64,000 nucleotides of DNA from Isoetes taiwanensis (GCA_021234155.1 JAJEKV010000036.1:996777-1060776), one strand, 5' to 3'. Positions 10,602 to 22,612 are shown, counted from the first letter of the stretch. The notes: generated by a model not told the origin, from the sequence alone. Numbers and translations: made by a program.

Positions 10602-11919
10602 TTGTTCGGCCGGGAACACGATGACGAACAAGACATGACAGTTGAGACAGTGAATGCAAGATTGGCCCAGATGAGGAATCAGATGCAGCAATTACTCCAG
10701 TGGGCAACACCACTAATGCATGCTCAGGAGTATGGACCGCCACCACCACCTCCACCACCTGTGGGAGGTATTGACGAAGCAGCTCAGCCAGAAAGAGAGG
10801 AAAATCAGGCGCCCAAGAAGGAAAGAATGAGGAGAAGAAGAGGCAGGGGAGCCCATCTCCTTCCAGCTCTAGCAGATTGGAGACCTCAGACAGTGGATCC
10901 AGCAGTAGCTCCGATAGTGAGTCAGACACATCACAGGGCAGGAACAAGAACAGAAAGACAGACGACTACCAAAAGAAGGTAGACAATGCAATGAGCAATA
11001 TCTGGAAGATAAGAAAGCTGGGTCAGTTCTCGGGTAAGGATAGGTCAGGGATGGAGGCAGAAGCATGGCTTGATGAGATGGAAGAATTCGGAAACTCTTA
11101 TGGTATGAAGGATAGGACATAGGTAAAGTGGCAACGGCAAATTTGATAGGACCAGCCAGAATATGGTGGAAAAGATATGCAAAGTACAACAAACTGAGAA
11201 GAAACAATTGCAAGTTCAGGACTTTCAGCAAGGCATTCCGCAAGCACTACGTGCCGAGATCCCACACAAGCAGACAGATACAACAGTTTTACAGACTGGA
11301 TCAGGGCAACTTATCCGTAGCCAAGTACACCGAAGAGTTCATGAGGCTGAGACTCAATGTACCTAGAATCACGGAAAGACAAGCGGTGGATGGATACATT
11401 GAAGGGCTGAACAACAACATTAAGAGGTTGATTCGAGCAATCAATCTGAGAACGGTCGGGGAGGTTGAGGATAAGGCCTTGAGTTTGGAGGTGCCAGTAA
11501 CTCCAGGGCAGAAACAACTACCATTCAAAGGGAAGACAACAGGGCAGTATCAAACTAGGCAGGCAGCCTCTATGCCAGTAGGAGGCCAGTACCAAGGAAA
11601 AGCTCAGGGGAAGTCCTTTGGAGACCGTAAGCCATAGGAAGGATCAGGAGGCAAGTCAATTAAATTCCTCCTAGACAGCATCCCAAAGGAGAAAAGACAG
11701 GAATGCATAGAGAAGAAACTGTGTTTCCGGTGCTTTCAGCCAGGGCACAGAACACACAATTGTCCCTTTGTCATGCAGGCAGCTCTAGCTGAACTTGCCG
11801 ATTGGGAATCACTAGCCGAGGGAGATGAAGAAGAAGGTGACCAACAGGAACCCCAAGACTTCATAGAAGGTGAGTGTAAAACTTGTGCAGCTATTGAGTC
11901 AGGGGATGTTAAGAATTAG
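10602..11919 (+). pseudogene. gag: Chromovirus gag with zinc knuckle
   Basis: Fragments in order: a Met- and Gln-rich leader with a proline run (10602-10982), an acidic Ser-rich part entering the capsid domain at WLDEMEEFGNSYGMKDRT (10877-11122), and then the capsid core, GPARIWWKRYAKYN and YTEEFMRLRLNVP (11128-11637). The retroviral-type zinc knuckle CFRCFQPGHRTHNC (CX2CX4HX4C) lies near 11728. TAG stops at 11120, 11635 and 11917 interrupt a frame that otherwise stays open; each is consistent with a former CAG glutamine codon. Gag packages the element RNA. It is followed at once by the protease. Confidence 0.85.
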
Positions 11920-12300
11920 TCTACAGTAATCTCGGCGGAAGGAATTATAGATAGCAAATCACATATAGTCTTGATAGACACAGGTAGTGATCCCACAACT
12001 TTGCCTCTCCAAGGCTTGCTGCTCTCATGAAGAATAAGATCTTGAAGTCCAAGCCAAGGCCAATTAGCATGGCAAGTGGCGCCATTCGCCACATTAAGGG
12101 GAGGAGGATCAATTTTGACATAAATCTTAGTGGAAGCAAGTGGCCGATGGGCGCCGAAGTGATGGACATTGGGAAATATGACCTCATAATAGGAATGGAG
12201 TTCTTAAGGCCAGCAAAAGCTATGATAGATTGCGACCGCAACGAAATCTCTATGACGGCACCGAACGACAATCGATACGTAGTAAAAGGTAAGAAAGTAA
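11920..12300 (+). pseudogene. pol-PR: Chromovirus aspartic protease
   Basis: The active-site motif VLIDTGS appears near 11970, followed by a one-base shift. The next frame opens at 12027 and gives the flap and C-terminal parts, including [20 protein letters not shown]. This enzyme cleaves the Gag-Pol polyprotein. The frameshift directly after the catalytic Asp-Thr-Gly shows the copy is dead. Confidence 0.75.
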
Positions 12301-12479
12301 CTTCAGCTATGCAATGTATCACTATGAAGCAGTTGAGGAAAAGCATAATAAGAAATAGGGTGGATTACATCTTGAGGCTAGAGGCAGTTGACCCAAGTAA
12401 AGCAAAGGGAAGTGAGCCAAGTGGAAATCAGTTGCCTAGGCCAATAGCAAGTCTCATTAAGGAGTTTCATGATGTATTC

Positions 12480-13117
12480 ACGGATGAAATCTGTCAGTTA
12501 CCACCTTATAGGGGTGTAGAGTGTGAAATCACACTAGCTCCAGATGCTAAGCCTACCAGCAAGGCACCCTATAGGATGAGCACTCCAGGGCTGGTAGAGC
12601 TCAAGAAGCAGTTGCAAGAACTGCTTGAGCTCGGATTCATAAGAGCAAGCGTGTCTCCTTTTGGAGCACCCATCCTTTTCGTCCAGAAGAAAGACGGAAG
12701 TCTAAGGATGTGCATTGATTATCGTCAACTTAATGAGCAAACGATAAAGAATAAATACGCTCTGCCAAGGGCGGATGACTTGATGGACCAGCTCCAGGGA
12801 GCAAAAGTCCTCTCCAAGATTGACATAAGGTCAAGCTACCATCAAATAAGGTTCAAGGAAGAAGATATCCATAAAACTGCCTTCAGAACGCGATATGGGC
12901 ACTATGAATTCACGGTAATGCCTTTTGGCTTATCCAATGCCCCAGCAACCTTCATGCGCCTGATGAATGATATCTTCAGAGAATTCTTAGATGAATTTGT
13001 CATCGTATTTTTCGACGACATCCTAGTCTACAGCAAGTCCATAGAAGGGATTTGTCAGCACTTGAGAAGGGTTTTGGAGAAGCTAAGGCGGCATCGATTG
13101 TATGGCAAGCTTTCTAA
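12480..13117 (+). pseudogene. pol-RT: Chromovirus reverse transcriptase
   Basis: RT motifs follow in the usual order: [59 protein letters not shown], and the catalytic box [10 protein letters not shown] (DD at about 13014-13019). The frame 12027-13196 is intact through RT. A small indel near 13110-13125 then shifts into the frame starting at 13118 ([12 protein letters not shown]). The motif spacing is that of Ty3/gypsy, not copia. Confidence 0.9.
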
Positions 13118-13800
13118 GTGCCACTTCGTAAATATTTGGGCCATGTGGTATCATCGGAAGGGATCTCCACTGATCAGGAAAATATTGAAGCTATAGTGGA
13201 TTGGCCGGCACCAAGAAACGTGGGTGAAGTAAGAAGCTTCCTCGGCCTGGCAGGATATTATCGGAAGCTCGTGAAGGACTTCGCTAAGTGGGCGTCCCCT
13301 CTGTCGGACCTCACCAAAGATAAGAAGGTGAAGGATTGGACAAAGCATTGGCTTGAGAATGTCCAAGCCTCCTTTGAGAAGCTCAAAGAGGCACTAACCA
13401 CAGCACCGGTCCTCATCCTACCAGATCCAATCAAGGATAAGCTACTGGCGACAGATGCTAGCAAGCTAGCAACAGGAGCAGTCCTCATGCAAGAAGGAAG
13501 GGTAGTCGCATACGACTCCAAGAAGATGAACGACACGGAGCAAACCTACCCGACTCATGACCAAGAGCTTTTGGCCATTGTGAGGGCCTTGAGAATCTGG
13601 AGACACTATTTATTGGGAAGAAAATTTCAATTAGATACAGATCACCAAAGTCTCCAGTATATTTTCACGCAACCACTCCTCAATCTAAGACAAAGGAGGT
13701 GGATGGAATTTCTCGAAGAGTACGACTTCGAAATAGTCTATAAACCTGGTAGGTTGAATGTAGTTGCAGATGCACTCTCCAGAAGACCATTTGAGACAAG
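13118..13800 (+). pseudogene. pol-RH: Chromovirus RNase H
   Basis: After the RT connection ([18 protein letters not shown]), the RNase H domain shows [31 protein letters not shown] and [11 protein letters not shown], the acidic residues expected of a retroviral RNase H that removes RNA from RNA-DNA hybrids. This frame is open from 13118 to 14374 and runs on into the integrase. Confidence 0.88.
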
Positions 13801-13919
13801 AACACATTGCAATGCCATATCGACCCTCTCAAGTGAGTATGGCAAGAGGATTGAAGAAACGTTGCCATCAGATGGCGACTTTAAGGAAGCGTGGGCTAGC
13901 CTCTCTAAGGAGGCAAGAA

Positions 13920-14905
13920 CAAATAAGGAAAGGGAGACCTTCAAGCATTATAAGAAGGAAGGTAGCCTTCTATACCATAAGAACAAGTTATGTGTACCTG
14001 GATCATCGGGAGTAACGAAGCTAATACTTCACGATACACACAACAGTCCCATAGCCAGCCATGCAGGGTTCATGAAGACATATTTCAAGATAAGAAGTAG
14101 CTACTTCTGTCTAGGAATAAAGAAACAGATAGCCCAATACATTCGGGAGTGTCAGCTATGCCAGCGGACCAAAGCGGAGCAACTCCGAATCCCAGGAGCC
14201 TTAGAGCCATTAGCCGTGCCAAATGCAAAATGGGAAGTTATAAGTATGGACTTCATCACAGGACTCCCAAGAACTGTAAGAAGCAAGGATGCTTTGATGG
14301 TGGTTGTGGACAAGTTGTCCAACCACAGATACGGCACTAGACACTGCCATCCTATTCGCAAGGGAGATTTTTAGACTCCATGGCATGCCTCGTGAGATTA
14401 TCTCGGATAGAGATTCTAAGTTTATGAGTGCATTCTGGCAGGATCTGTTTAGCACCATCCAGACGAAGCTCTCCATGAGCACAACATATCACCCATAGAC
14501 GGACGGTCAGACGGAGCGAACTAATCAAATTATTGAAGATATGCTAAGGAGTTATGTTTGAAACAAACAGTCTAAGTGGGATGATTTCATCCACTTAGTA
14601 GAGTTCGCCTACAATAGTACGAAGCAGGAGTCATCCCAGATGTCTCTTTTCATGATTAATTATGGATACCAGTGCCTGACCCCTGATACATGGCACAACC
14701 CAGTGTCAAAGGTAGAAGTCTCCCAGCAAATGCTATCAGATATGCAGCAGCTGGTTGAAGAGGTAAGGGGATATTTATTAGCAGCAAGAAGTCGGCAAAA
14801 GAGTGTAGCCGACAGGCACAGGACCGTAAGGGAGTTCAAGGTAGGCGACAGTGTGTGGTTGAAGATTAAGGTGAAACAAGCCAAGCTTCGAATAGGGAAT
14901 TGCAA
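13920..14905 (+). pseudogene. pol-IN: Chromovirus integrase
   Basis: The HHCC zinc-binding domain is visible as [14 protein letters not shown] and IRECQLCQR. The catalytic D,D-35-E residues are in [17 protein letters not shown] and TDGQTERTNQ. Damage: a shift near 14323, a TAG at 14496-14498 where nearly all relatives have Gln (HPQTDGQTER), and a TGA at 14559. The GPF/Y-like module follows with RWAGPFKILERVG. Integrase inserts the cDNA into chromatin. Confidence 0.88.
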
Positions 14906-15079
14906 GAAGCTTGCTCCCAGGTGGGCAGGTCCTTTTAAGATTTTGGAGCGAGTGGGTACCCAGGCCTACAAGCTAGATCTCCTGGCGCACCTCAAAGTCC
15001 ATAAGGTCTTCCATGTGATCCTCTTAGAAAGGCACAACCCAAATTCTAATGAGGTTTTGGAAACTCCAACCCTGTTGGA

Positions 15080-15311
15080 AATGACGGAGGAACAAGTTGA
15101 AATTGTGCCTGAATTGCTTCTTGATAAGGCATTCAAGAAGACCAGGAGGTCTCAGTTCCTCCAATATTTGGCCAAGTGGAAGCACTTGCCCGTGGAAGAT
15201 GCAACGTGGGTATTGAAGCAGGATTTAGAGAAGCAATACCTGGACTTCATGAAGGAATTCGATGGGCGAGTCGTCTCCGAGCTTGTCGACGCCGACTTGC
15301 CAGGTGCTTAG
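15080..15311 (+). pseudogene. Chromodomain at the integrase C-terminus
   Basis: Pol ends with EIVPELLLDKAFKKT, FLQYLAKWKHLPVEDATWV and LEKQYLDFMKEF, a chromodomain fold of about 50 residues. This marks the element as a chromovirus, whose chromodomain steers integration toward histone-modified heterochromatin. An H3-like ORF 7.5 kb upstream makes this pairing notable. The stop is at 15309-15311. No clear polypurine tract or 3' LTR could be recognised downstream. Confidence 0.8.
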
Positions 15312-15560
15312 CTTAGTGTGCTCTTAGTTAGCTTAAGTAAGGAACATGCATTCTAGTCAGTAAGGTGCATGTGCCAATATCTTGGACGTGTAGGCGATGA
15401 TGGGATACGCCCCAAAGGCATTCTCTAGGCGATGATGGGTAACGTTTTATTCATGTAAATATAATGCTGCATTGCTTGCCCCACATGGCTAAAAATATTA
15501 TAACTTTTTTACTATATATAAAAACTTGGGTGCTCTCTTGTCATTTCTGCATACTTTGTC
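15312..15560. other. Downstream of chromovirus pol; LTR not identified
   Basis: Contains a small direct repeat, GTAGGCGATGATGGG at about 15391 and TAGGCGATGATGGG at about 15427. I compared it by eye with 6.3-6.65 kb and 8.6-8.8 kb and saw no long match. The 3' LTR may be cut off by element A, which begins at about 15.56 kb. Confidence 0.35.
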
Positions 15561-17329
15561 CTTCTTTATCTACTCGGATGGATCGCCATGGTGATCTTGT
15601 CCCGCCTCACATCGCCTCTTCAAAGAGCAATTGTCTAGTTTTCAGAGGTAGTGATTGGGCTGATCAAGTATGAAATTACTGCGACGGCCATATTTATGGC
15701 ACGTGTGACGCCATTATGAAGTATTAATTGCGACCTCTTGTATTAATGGCACTAAGTCCTATATATTCAGCGTGAATTTATGCTATCCGGCTTAGAACTT
15801 TTATGAGCGCCTACCTGATCGAGCTACCGATGGCGCTAAGAAAACCCCCTCGCGAATATGAAATTTCTCAAGTTTTTTAGCTATAGCTTAGGGCGCACCT
15901 AAGTTGTAGTTATTTTTGCAGTTTTGAGCTTGGAAGGGCCGCCATGGCGAACTCCAATTTCACTAGCTCAAAAGGATCGCAACGGCGCTTCTTCTGAGCT
16001 GGTGAAATTACTAAACTTTCGGATATTGCTAGGGTTCGCCTCTTCTATTCCTGATTGCATCACCTGCTCTTGTTATGCCTTGCTTGGTCAACCAGCTAGC
16101 TTAGAAGGATCGCAACCGCAATCTTTATTTATGGTAGTGTTCTCAAAAGTCCATAGTGATGCAAAATCTCTACGGACAATAATGGTGCTTTTCTATGCTT
16201 TGGATAGGAAATGTGATAGATGTGGCATCTTCAAGCAACACAGATGGAGCGGAGAAGGGTTGGGAGGTTTTTGTACTTGTGCGGCAGTATGCCGTGCATA
16301 AAACAGAAAGCATTCTCGATGATCCAAGAGATCCATTGCACGATTGTACGTCTTATTCCGATGACCTCCATTGTACTGGGAATGCGTGGAACAACTGAGG
16401 GAGGCGATGGAGCTTCTGTTTGATCTATTGGTGGCGTACCCAGTGAAAGACTACCAGGACATGGTTCTTCATGCCCACTCTGTGCATAAAGCCTTTCTCA
16501 GGTATCCCGCTAACGTACTATGTAATTCACATTGCCATCGTCGTCATGGACTGATCAACATTTCATAGGACTGGCAGTATGATCATATTTCTTAGGTGAT
16601 GCCTGACGAATGGCTAACCAGCAAACGAGGGTTGGTGGCCTGTGCATTTGTGAGTACTGGCTACTTGAAGGCGGGATGCTGTGAATTCTACATACATAAA
16701 CATTTGCTTTTTTCTAACATGGCTGAAAATATTGTAATATTTGATAATATAAGCATCTTCATCGGTGATCATCGTCAGCGATTTTTTATCGTGTGTTTCG
16801 TGTTTATCTACTAAGACTAGCTACATAGGATCATTATAGCAATCCTGTAGAGCTAGGACTCGCCTCTACCATTTCTCAAGCAATAAAATGGTTTTGCAAT
16901 ATCTCAAATTTCTCTTTCAAGGATTGCGATTGCGATCCTTCTAAGCTTAGGCCTAGACTTGCTTCTTGGTTTTGCTACAATTTTAGTCCTGAGCATATCC
17001 ATTGTGGTTGTAGGACATATCTCGCATGTCAAATATGCGTAGCAATTGTATGTCTTATTGTCGCAATTGATAGATAAGCATTGACGACATTGTCTTTCAG
17101 TTAGGATCCTGTCGTTTAGAAAAGCAAACTCCCATCTCAGGCAAATCGTAATCTCGATCCTTCCCAGATGTTTTAATCATGTTAGATGATTGTGTAATTG
17201 TTTTATTCATTGTAAAGATATTTTATTCAGCACATGTTGCTTGGGAGGATCGCGTTTGCAATCCTGCCAAGCATTCTATGTTATGCCACTAACCGGATTT
17301 TTGAACTTTGGGAAGGACCTACAAATATG

Positions 17330-17888
17330 AATACCACTTAGAGTTGTGACACCTGGTCCAGATAGAAGATGGTGTATGGAAACATCACGGGCTGTGCCAC
17401 AGAAAGAAGGAAACAAACAAAAGGAGTTGTGTCTATTTATAACGTCAAGCGAAAAATTTAAGGTGGGTTAGCAAATGGGGATAATAGTGCATATATGGAA
17501 AGGCAACACTGAGAAGGTTCAAAATGCTATTCTCTGCTCCGTGGAAGACATAACCCAACACTAGTTCATTCAGTACATCTTGTAGCTTAATTATTATGAC
17601 CCTGCTATGATGATGGCAGGTTCAATGAAGCTTAAAGCCGGTAGAAAAGATCATAGTGCCAGAGGTTATGGCTCATCACTGCCCTCTTATGAATCTATAG
17701 AAGTTGCTGGCCATAAATGCAATAGAAATATACTACTGGAATTCAGTGCATGCAGAAAGTTTCTTGCTACTGACAAGAAACCATCAAGCTATATCATAAA
17801 GGCCCTGAAGGATGACAAAATGCCCACGAGAATGGACAACACCTGGCTACCTGCTAGATGCAAGGATTTAAACAGGGAAATTCTATAG
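17330..17888 (+). pseudogene. Element A central ORF module
   Basis: The part up to about 17600 is broken by stops but aligns collinearly with the minus frame 60307-60867 (shared TPGPDRRWCME and LFITSSEK). The open frame 17607-17888 holds SYESIEVAGHKCNRN, FSACRKFLATDKK and ALKDDKMPTRMDNTW. The same residues, slightly diverged, are encoded at 60130-60290 on the minus strand. High protein-level conservation between decayed copies indicates a formerly functional protein. I know no family with this signature. Confidence 0.55.
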
Positions 17889-18293
17889 AAAAGGTCGACA
17901 CCTGTTGCCAACGCAAAGGTGCCTTCATTGCCAAAGTTGGGTTCGTCTTTAAAGCGCAAGCAAGCGCAAGTCACTTGACCCTGGAAAGTTTGACTCACCT
18001 GAATCCTCGAGGGTGAGGTCGTCTGAATTTTCAAAGGGCAAGTCCATATATTTGGGCAAGAAGAATGTTCTGGATATAAGTGAGATATGGATGTAAGTGA
18101 AGACGGGCAGGGGGAGGGAGGGGAAGTTGTAGAAACAATCTAATTTCGAGAGGGGAGAACCCTTTGGAACTTCCCCCCATGTGCACATCATGAGGGGCAC
18201 GGTCATACCCGATAACTTGGACGATGTCATAAATAATTTTCAAGACGAAAACTATGATGAGACATTGGATCTGACAAGGTTGAGGATCAGTAT

Positions 18294-18662
18294 ATGGATG
18301 ACGCATCCGACACTGAGAATAATTGTCTGGGAAGCGATCAAGATTTCGACAAGATCTGTGATAGAATGCATCACAAGCCGCCCATGTACATTCTTCGTCC
18401 TTTCGATGATCAGGATACGGAAGATGACTTCGGTGAGGTATTAAAGAAATCCCTTGTAGATTATGCTGATGAGAACAATCAGGAGATCCTCGAGAAGACC
18501 AACTATACTGAAATGGACATGGAAGATCTACTGGAATTGAGTCAGCAGCAAATAGACATCGCGAATGGGGAAGTGATTATTGATGCAGATGGGAATCCTG
18601 CATTTGTTAGAGCATCTCCATGGAATGTACATGAAGAATCGTTAAGAAAAGATGGGATTTAA
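18294..18662 (+). pseudogene. Element A acidic C-terminal module
   Basis: A 122-residue frame rich in Asp and Glu: MDDASDTENNCLGSDQDFDK, then CDRMHHKP, TEMDMEDLLELSQQQIDIAN and DADGN. It matches the minus frame 52014-52481 (MDDASDQDNKGQGNSQDLRE, CDRMLHKP, TEMDTDDRLELGQVQID). Upstream, in another frame, DNLDDVINNFQDENYDETL (about 18207-18263) matches element B at about 52600. An acidic tail could mediate protein contacts, but the function is unknown. Confidence 0.55.
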
Positions 18663-18720
18663 TCGCCGTTGCGATTCTTCTAAGCTGGGTGGATGCTTGT
18701 GGATGCTAGGTTCATGGAAT

Positions 18721-19500
18721 GTATAGTTTATTATAATAAATATTCTTCCGCCTTATATTCAAGGCCTAACTGTATTCTCCCCTCCCCTCCCCTCCCCTTT
18801 TCTACTGCATAAATTGCTCGTTTTTATCGTGTAACAATGTTGAAAAGATCACGATGACGATTACATCGACTTGATATCAGATGCTTTGAGGAGCAGTCAT
18901 GACTTCGATGGAAGCTAGAAACTCTTGTAGAATAGGGGCAATAACGTTGCTCATAAGTGCAACATATTGTTTTTCTAAAATTGAGCACTCTGAAGGGCTT
19001 CTTGCTTCAGAGCAATGACGACCGTTTGCAAAATAGGCTTTTAAACGCAGCCTGCAAGCTGTTTTGAGCAAAATGAGAATGTATTTTTTCTCAAATTAAT
19101 GAATTGGTGCTTATATGGTAGATTATATTTTAGCACTTGCAATTCATTGTAGTTTTGTTCAAAAAATAACCACACAAAGCCCTAAAATATCCGACATATT
19201 AGAGTATAAGATTTAGGTTGATCGTGATGTAGAATAGAGCAGGACTTCTGGCTTGAGAAAAGCTCAGGCCTTATCATGAATCAGTTACATGTGAAAAGGC
19301 TTGGAGGACAACGATTCTAGGCATTTAACTGATTTCTAGAAGTCAAAAGTTGTTTCTAAACTAAGAACAGACGGTATCTGTTAAGCATTTGGCATTTATA
19401 AGTTGTGTCATAACACAAAGCCTTACTCCGACTTTGCAAGCTGGTAGGCACATGCCCTGTCCCTTATTGCGACTAGATCCACTAAGCAGTATGGGAAGAA
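18721..19500. other. No gene; short CCCCT microsatellite
   Basis: Contains a CCCCT-type pentanucleotide run at about 18778-18798 and otherwise AT-rich DNA. The minus ORF 18877-19071 is unsupported. It may be the tail of element A. Confidence 0.4.
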
Positions 19501-19824
19501 AGAAAGGTGACTTGAGCCAAGCAACTAGGAAAAGGCTTGCTGCAAAAAAATGCCAATTCCAGTAGCAAGAAGCCGATCTTTAATTTTCATAAGAAGCTTA
19601 AGCTTTCTGAAGCAAAAAGCAGTGTAGACCAAGGTGCTGGGCAGGAAGGCAGTAAAAATGATAAAGAAAAGGAAGCCATTATTGTGAACGCTGGGTTTCC
19701 AAAAGCTGAACACAACAAGGAAAAGGGGACTACTGCCATTGAAATTCTTGGCTCTACTAGCCCCAAGAACAAGCATGAAGATGTCAATACTAGCATGGGC
19801 ATCCAACTACTCAGGTTTTTGTAG
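19491..19824 (+). CDS. Lysine-rich unknown ORF
   Basis: The frame 19537-19824 encodes 95 residues rich in Lys, Ser and Glu (NFHKKLKLSEAK, EGSKNDKEKEAIIV). Just upstream, another frame starts MGRKKGDLSQATRKRLAAKK at about 19491, as if one basic protein had suffered a shift near 19555. The composition resembles nuclear or disordered proteins, but I recognise no domain. It may be a mobile-element scrap. Confidence 0.25.
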
Positions 19825-19829
19825 TTTTA

Positions 19830-21900
19830 ATATTACTTTCATTGACCTGAGCAGAGGAATCCCGGGGGATTCACTTATAACAAAGGGGATATGCCATCTG
19901 CGTTCACGGGGTGGCCAAAAACACCATGTTATACTGACTTATGAAAGCTAATTTAACCCCTAAAGTATATAGTTTACACCTAAATAGTGGTGAAAAACCC
20001 CCCCAATGGTAAATATGCCTATGTAAAGTGGTCGAAAAAACCCCCTATAGTTGAACTCACATGTTCTGTACTGCCCATGCAAATCACCGGAAAGGAATTT
20101 GATGCTTTAATAGGTTAATTAAGTCTTGGGATTCTACGAATGCTTCTACATATGCATTTGATATTGACTAGTTCATTATGCATGTGTATTAGTAATGTAC
20201 TTAATGCATTATTCTAACACTAAGAATCAATATGAACAGGTTAATTCTGGCATATTACCTGTGGGTAATAGAGAATACTCGTATATCTAACTATAGAATG
20301 CTTCTGATAGACATAATTAGACAGTTGGACTTAAAGTTGATTGTATTGCACAATTTAACTAGTACAGGTAAATGGTTTGCATAAGCACCTAACGCCTTTT
20401 ATAGCAGACAAATCTAGTTGATGCATAAGAATTAGACTAGATCTGACCTTTCCTTTTTATTAATATGAATATTTAAGGAACATGGCTTGAATGCACTGGA
20501 TCTAAAGTATCCTACACATTAGGAATAGTTTATGTTGCACTATTTCAGTAGCAGAAACTTCATAGTGGTGTGCAATAGAAATAAATACGAACCTTGTATT
20601 TCGGGCCTTATGCTTGTAGATTACAGAAATCATGCTTATATCTAACTTGTGAATGTCTTTGATATATACAATAAACTAGATTGTGTGTTGTGTTGTACTG
20701 CATATTGGAAATGCACATAGAATTGATGAGATCTTTATAAGTCCTAAGGACTTTAGGAATAACAGTAGCTAAGCAATTGATGTTTTATGCTAACATAAAT
20801 CTAGTAGGACCATATGCTGGTTAATTTGATGTCTAGCTATTCATGTTGGTATACAGAATCTAAACTATCTAGAGTTTTTTCTATCACCTCTTTTTGAAGT
20901 GACCTTTCCCAGTGATATGTTTGTATTAAACAAGCAGGGTGAAAGGCTTTAAACCTATAAGATGTTATGACATCTGACGCCCCAAGTATTACAACCATAT
21001 TAATGCTTATCATTGTTTTTGTGGGTGCAGGTAACAGGATCTTATACTCCCTGCTATGTTTTTTTAAAGAAATGGATGAATGTCAAGGATTCTTGAGTTC
21101 TTCAAAATCCCCATCCTGGCATTGGAGAACTCCACCAAATCTCAAATTTCACAGTTCTTTAACCTGGAACGTGCAGAAGGATCTGCAGGTCATGCTCCAA
21201 AGAAGATGAGAAGGCAAAACCCACTATAATGTTTCTAGGACACTGGGATAAAATTGTAAAAAACCAAGAATTCAAAGATTAAATACCAAAAAAAGGAAAG
21301 CGAAAACCTGAATGTTGGCCATTGTTTTTAGCAGGCTTGCCATTCTCATGCCAATTAAATTCTGCCAAGAAGCCAAGACTTAACGTTTCTGAACGCATTA
21401 GGAATAAACCTTCGACCACAGCTGGCTCTCAGGCAACCAAAGCATCTTTTCATGACTATAGGCTTTGACAAAGCAGAGCTCAACTTTAGCATGCTCGCAA
21501 TAGTCATGGTCAGAGAGAGGAGGCACATGCCATTTAAAAGTCTTGTGCCGGAGAAGTATAATTGTCAAAGTGGATCAGGTTCTCATGGCTAATGGCTAAA
21601 ATGTGTTCTAGGCTTGTTACCCCATACGTCACTAAAAATCCTTAAGACAGAGGTGCTGTAAGAGGACATCCTATAGCAATATACCGGAAAAACATACCAG
21701 AGAAGAGGTTTTGCTCGAGTGAAAGGAAGGAGGGAGAGGGACGAGCATGGCTGGAGCTCGAAGAAGAGGAATTTTGCTGAGGCGTGGAAGGTCAAGTGAC
21801 AGGGTGCCTACGTATATAGGCTAGCACGAAATTGTGCATCGGGGTAGGCAACCCTGCTAAAAATTAAAACATATCGCTACTAAATTTAAAACTTAGGAAA
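19830..21900. other. AT-rich region without a recognised gene
   Basis: Runs of CCCC and GGGG within AT-rich DNA at 19.93-20.06 kb resemble the edge of a transposon. The ORFs at 20967-21209 (plus) and 21589-21795 (minus) have no recognisable motif. Confidence 0.4.
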
Positions 21901-21917
21901 ATTTACCAAAATAACCC

Positions 21918-22612
21918 TAATTGTTGATTTACTTACCAAAAAGCCCTTCCTATTTTTGAAATTCCTAAAATGCCCTTAATTCTTAAGTATTTTCCCAAAT
22001 AACCCTTTGTAATTTAAAAATCACTAGAGATAAGCCTATCATTCCAATACTAGAAATGATCGAGCCAACTAATTTAATGCTTTTACAAAAATCGTATTGA
22101 AGGAGAAGCTTTGCGTGCATCTTGTGGAGAAGCTGCTTCAGACCCATCCAGGTTACTTGTAGAGCTCATTTTGCTATTGATATGTTGGAGCTATTTATCC
22201 TCCAAATATTAAACAACTTGAAAAATGATCAAATGCTGCCTCTGCAACATGTCTCCCTCTTGGCAGGCCTAAAAAGAAAACGGGATAAGCCAGAAGATAA
22301 GGATAAAGTAAAGCGTGTGTATAAGTGCATATGTTGTGGTAACATGGGACAAAATGAACGCAGGTGCAAAAATCCTATTTGACATTTCTATTGCATATTT
22401 TTTGTCATAATGATTTTCTGAAATTTATTTTCCAAATTATTGTCTCTATAAGAAACACTTCCTCTGTAAAAAAATGATGCTCTATGTAAATACGTGTTTT
22501 TGGCGATTTTTTGGTTACAAAATGTTGGGAAAATACTTAAAAATTAAGGGCATTTTGGGAATTTAAAAAATAAAGGGTTTTTTTTTGGGAATTAAGCGAA
22601 CAATTGCCAAAA
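21918..22612 (+). mobile_element. Deleted MULE with long terminal inverted repeats
   Basis: The left arm (about 21918-22022) and the reverse complement of the right arm (about 22504-22612) align over roughly 90 bp, sharing AAAATGCCCTTAATT and TTAAGTATTTTCCCAA. Between them, the frame 22122-22382 ends with LKRKRDKPEDKDKVKRVYKC and a zinc-knuckle-like CX2CX4QX4C (CICCGNMGQNERRC, with His replaced by Gln), which is the C-terminus of a Mutator-type transposase. Only that end of the transposase remains, so the element is not autonomous. The 9-bp target duplication expected of MULEs was not established. Confidence 0.7.

Larger units (their letters stand above)
15560..18720 (+). mobile_element. Element A: fragment of an unclassified repeat family
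   Basis: Homologous in parts to element C (59.15-62.45 kb, minus) and element B (51.94-54.1 kb, minus). It shares with C the leader containing TAGCTATAGCTTA (about 15880), an ORF scrap with VFVLVRQ and AYPVKDYQDMVLHAHS (16195-16530), and the module with TPGPDRRWCME through LKDDKMPTRMDNTW (17330-17880). It shares with B the C-terminal acidic module (18180-18662). The middle of the protein present in B and C is absent, so A is an internally deleted copy. It carries at least seven copies of an 18-bp palindrome. No LTR, RT or recognised transposase motif is visible. Class unknown. Confidence 0.65.

Noticed and set aside
6300-15560. LTR pair for the chromovirus
   Set aside because: Visual comparison of 6.3-6.65, 8.6-8.8 and 15.3-15.6 kb showed no long direct repeat, and no standard primer-binding site was found.
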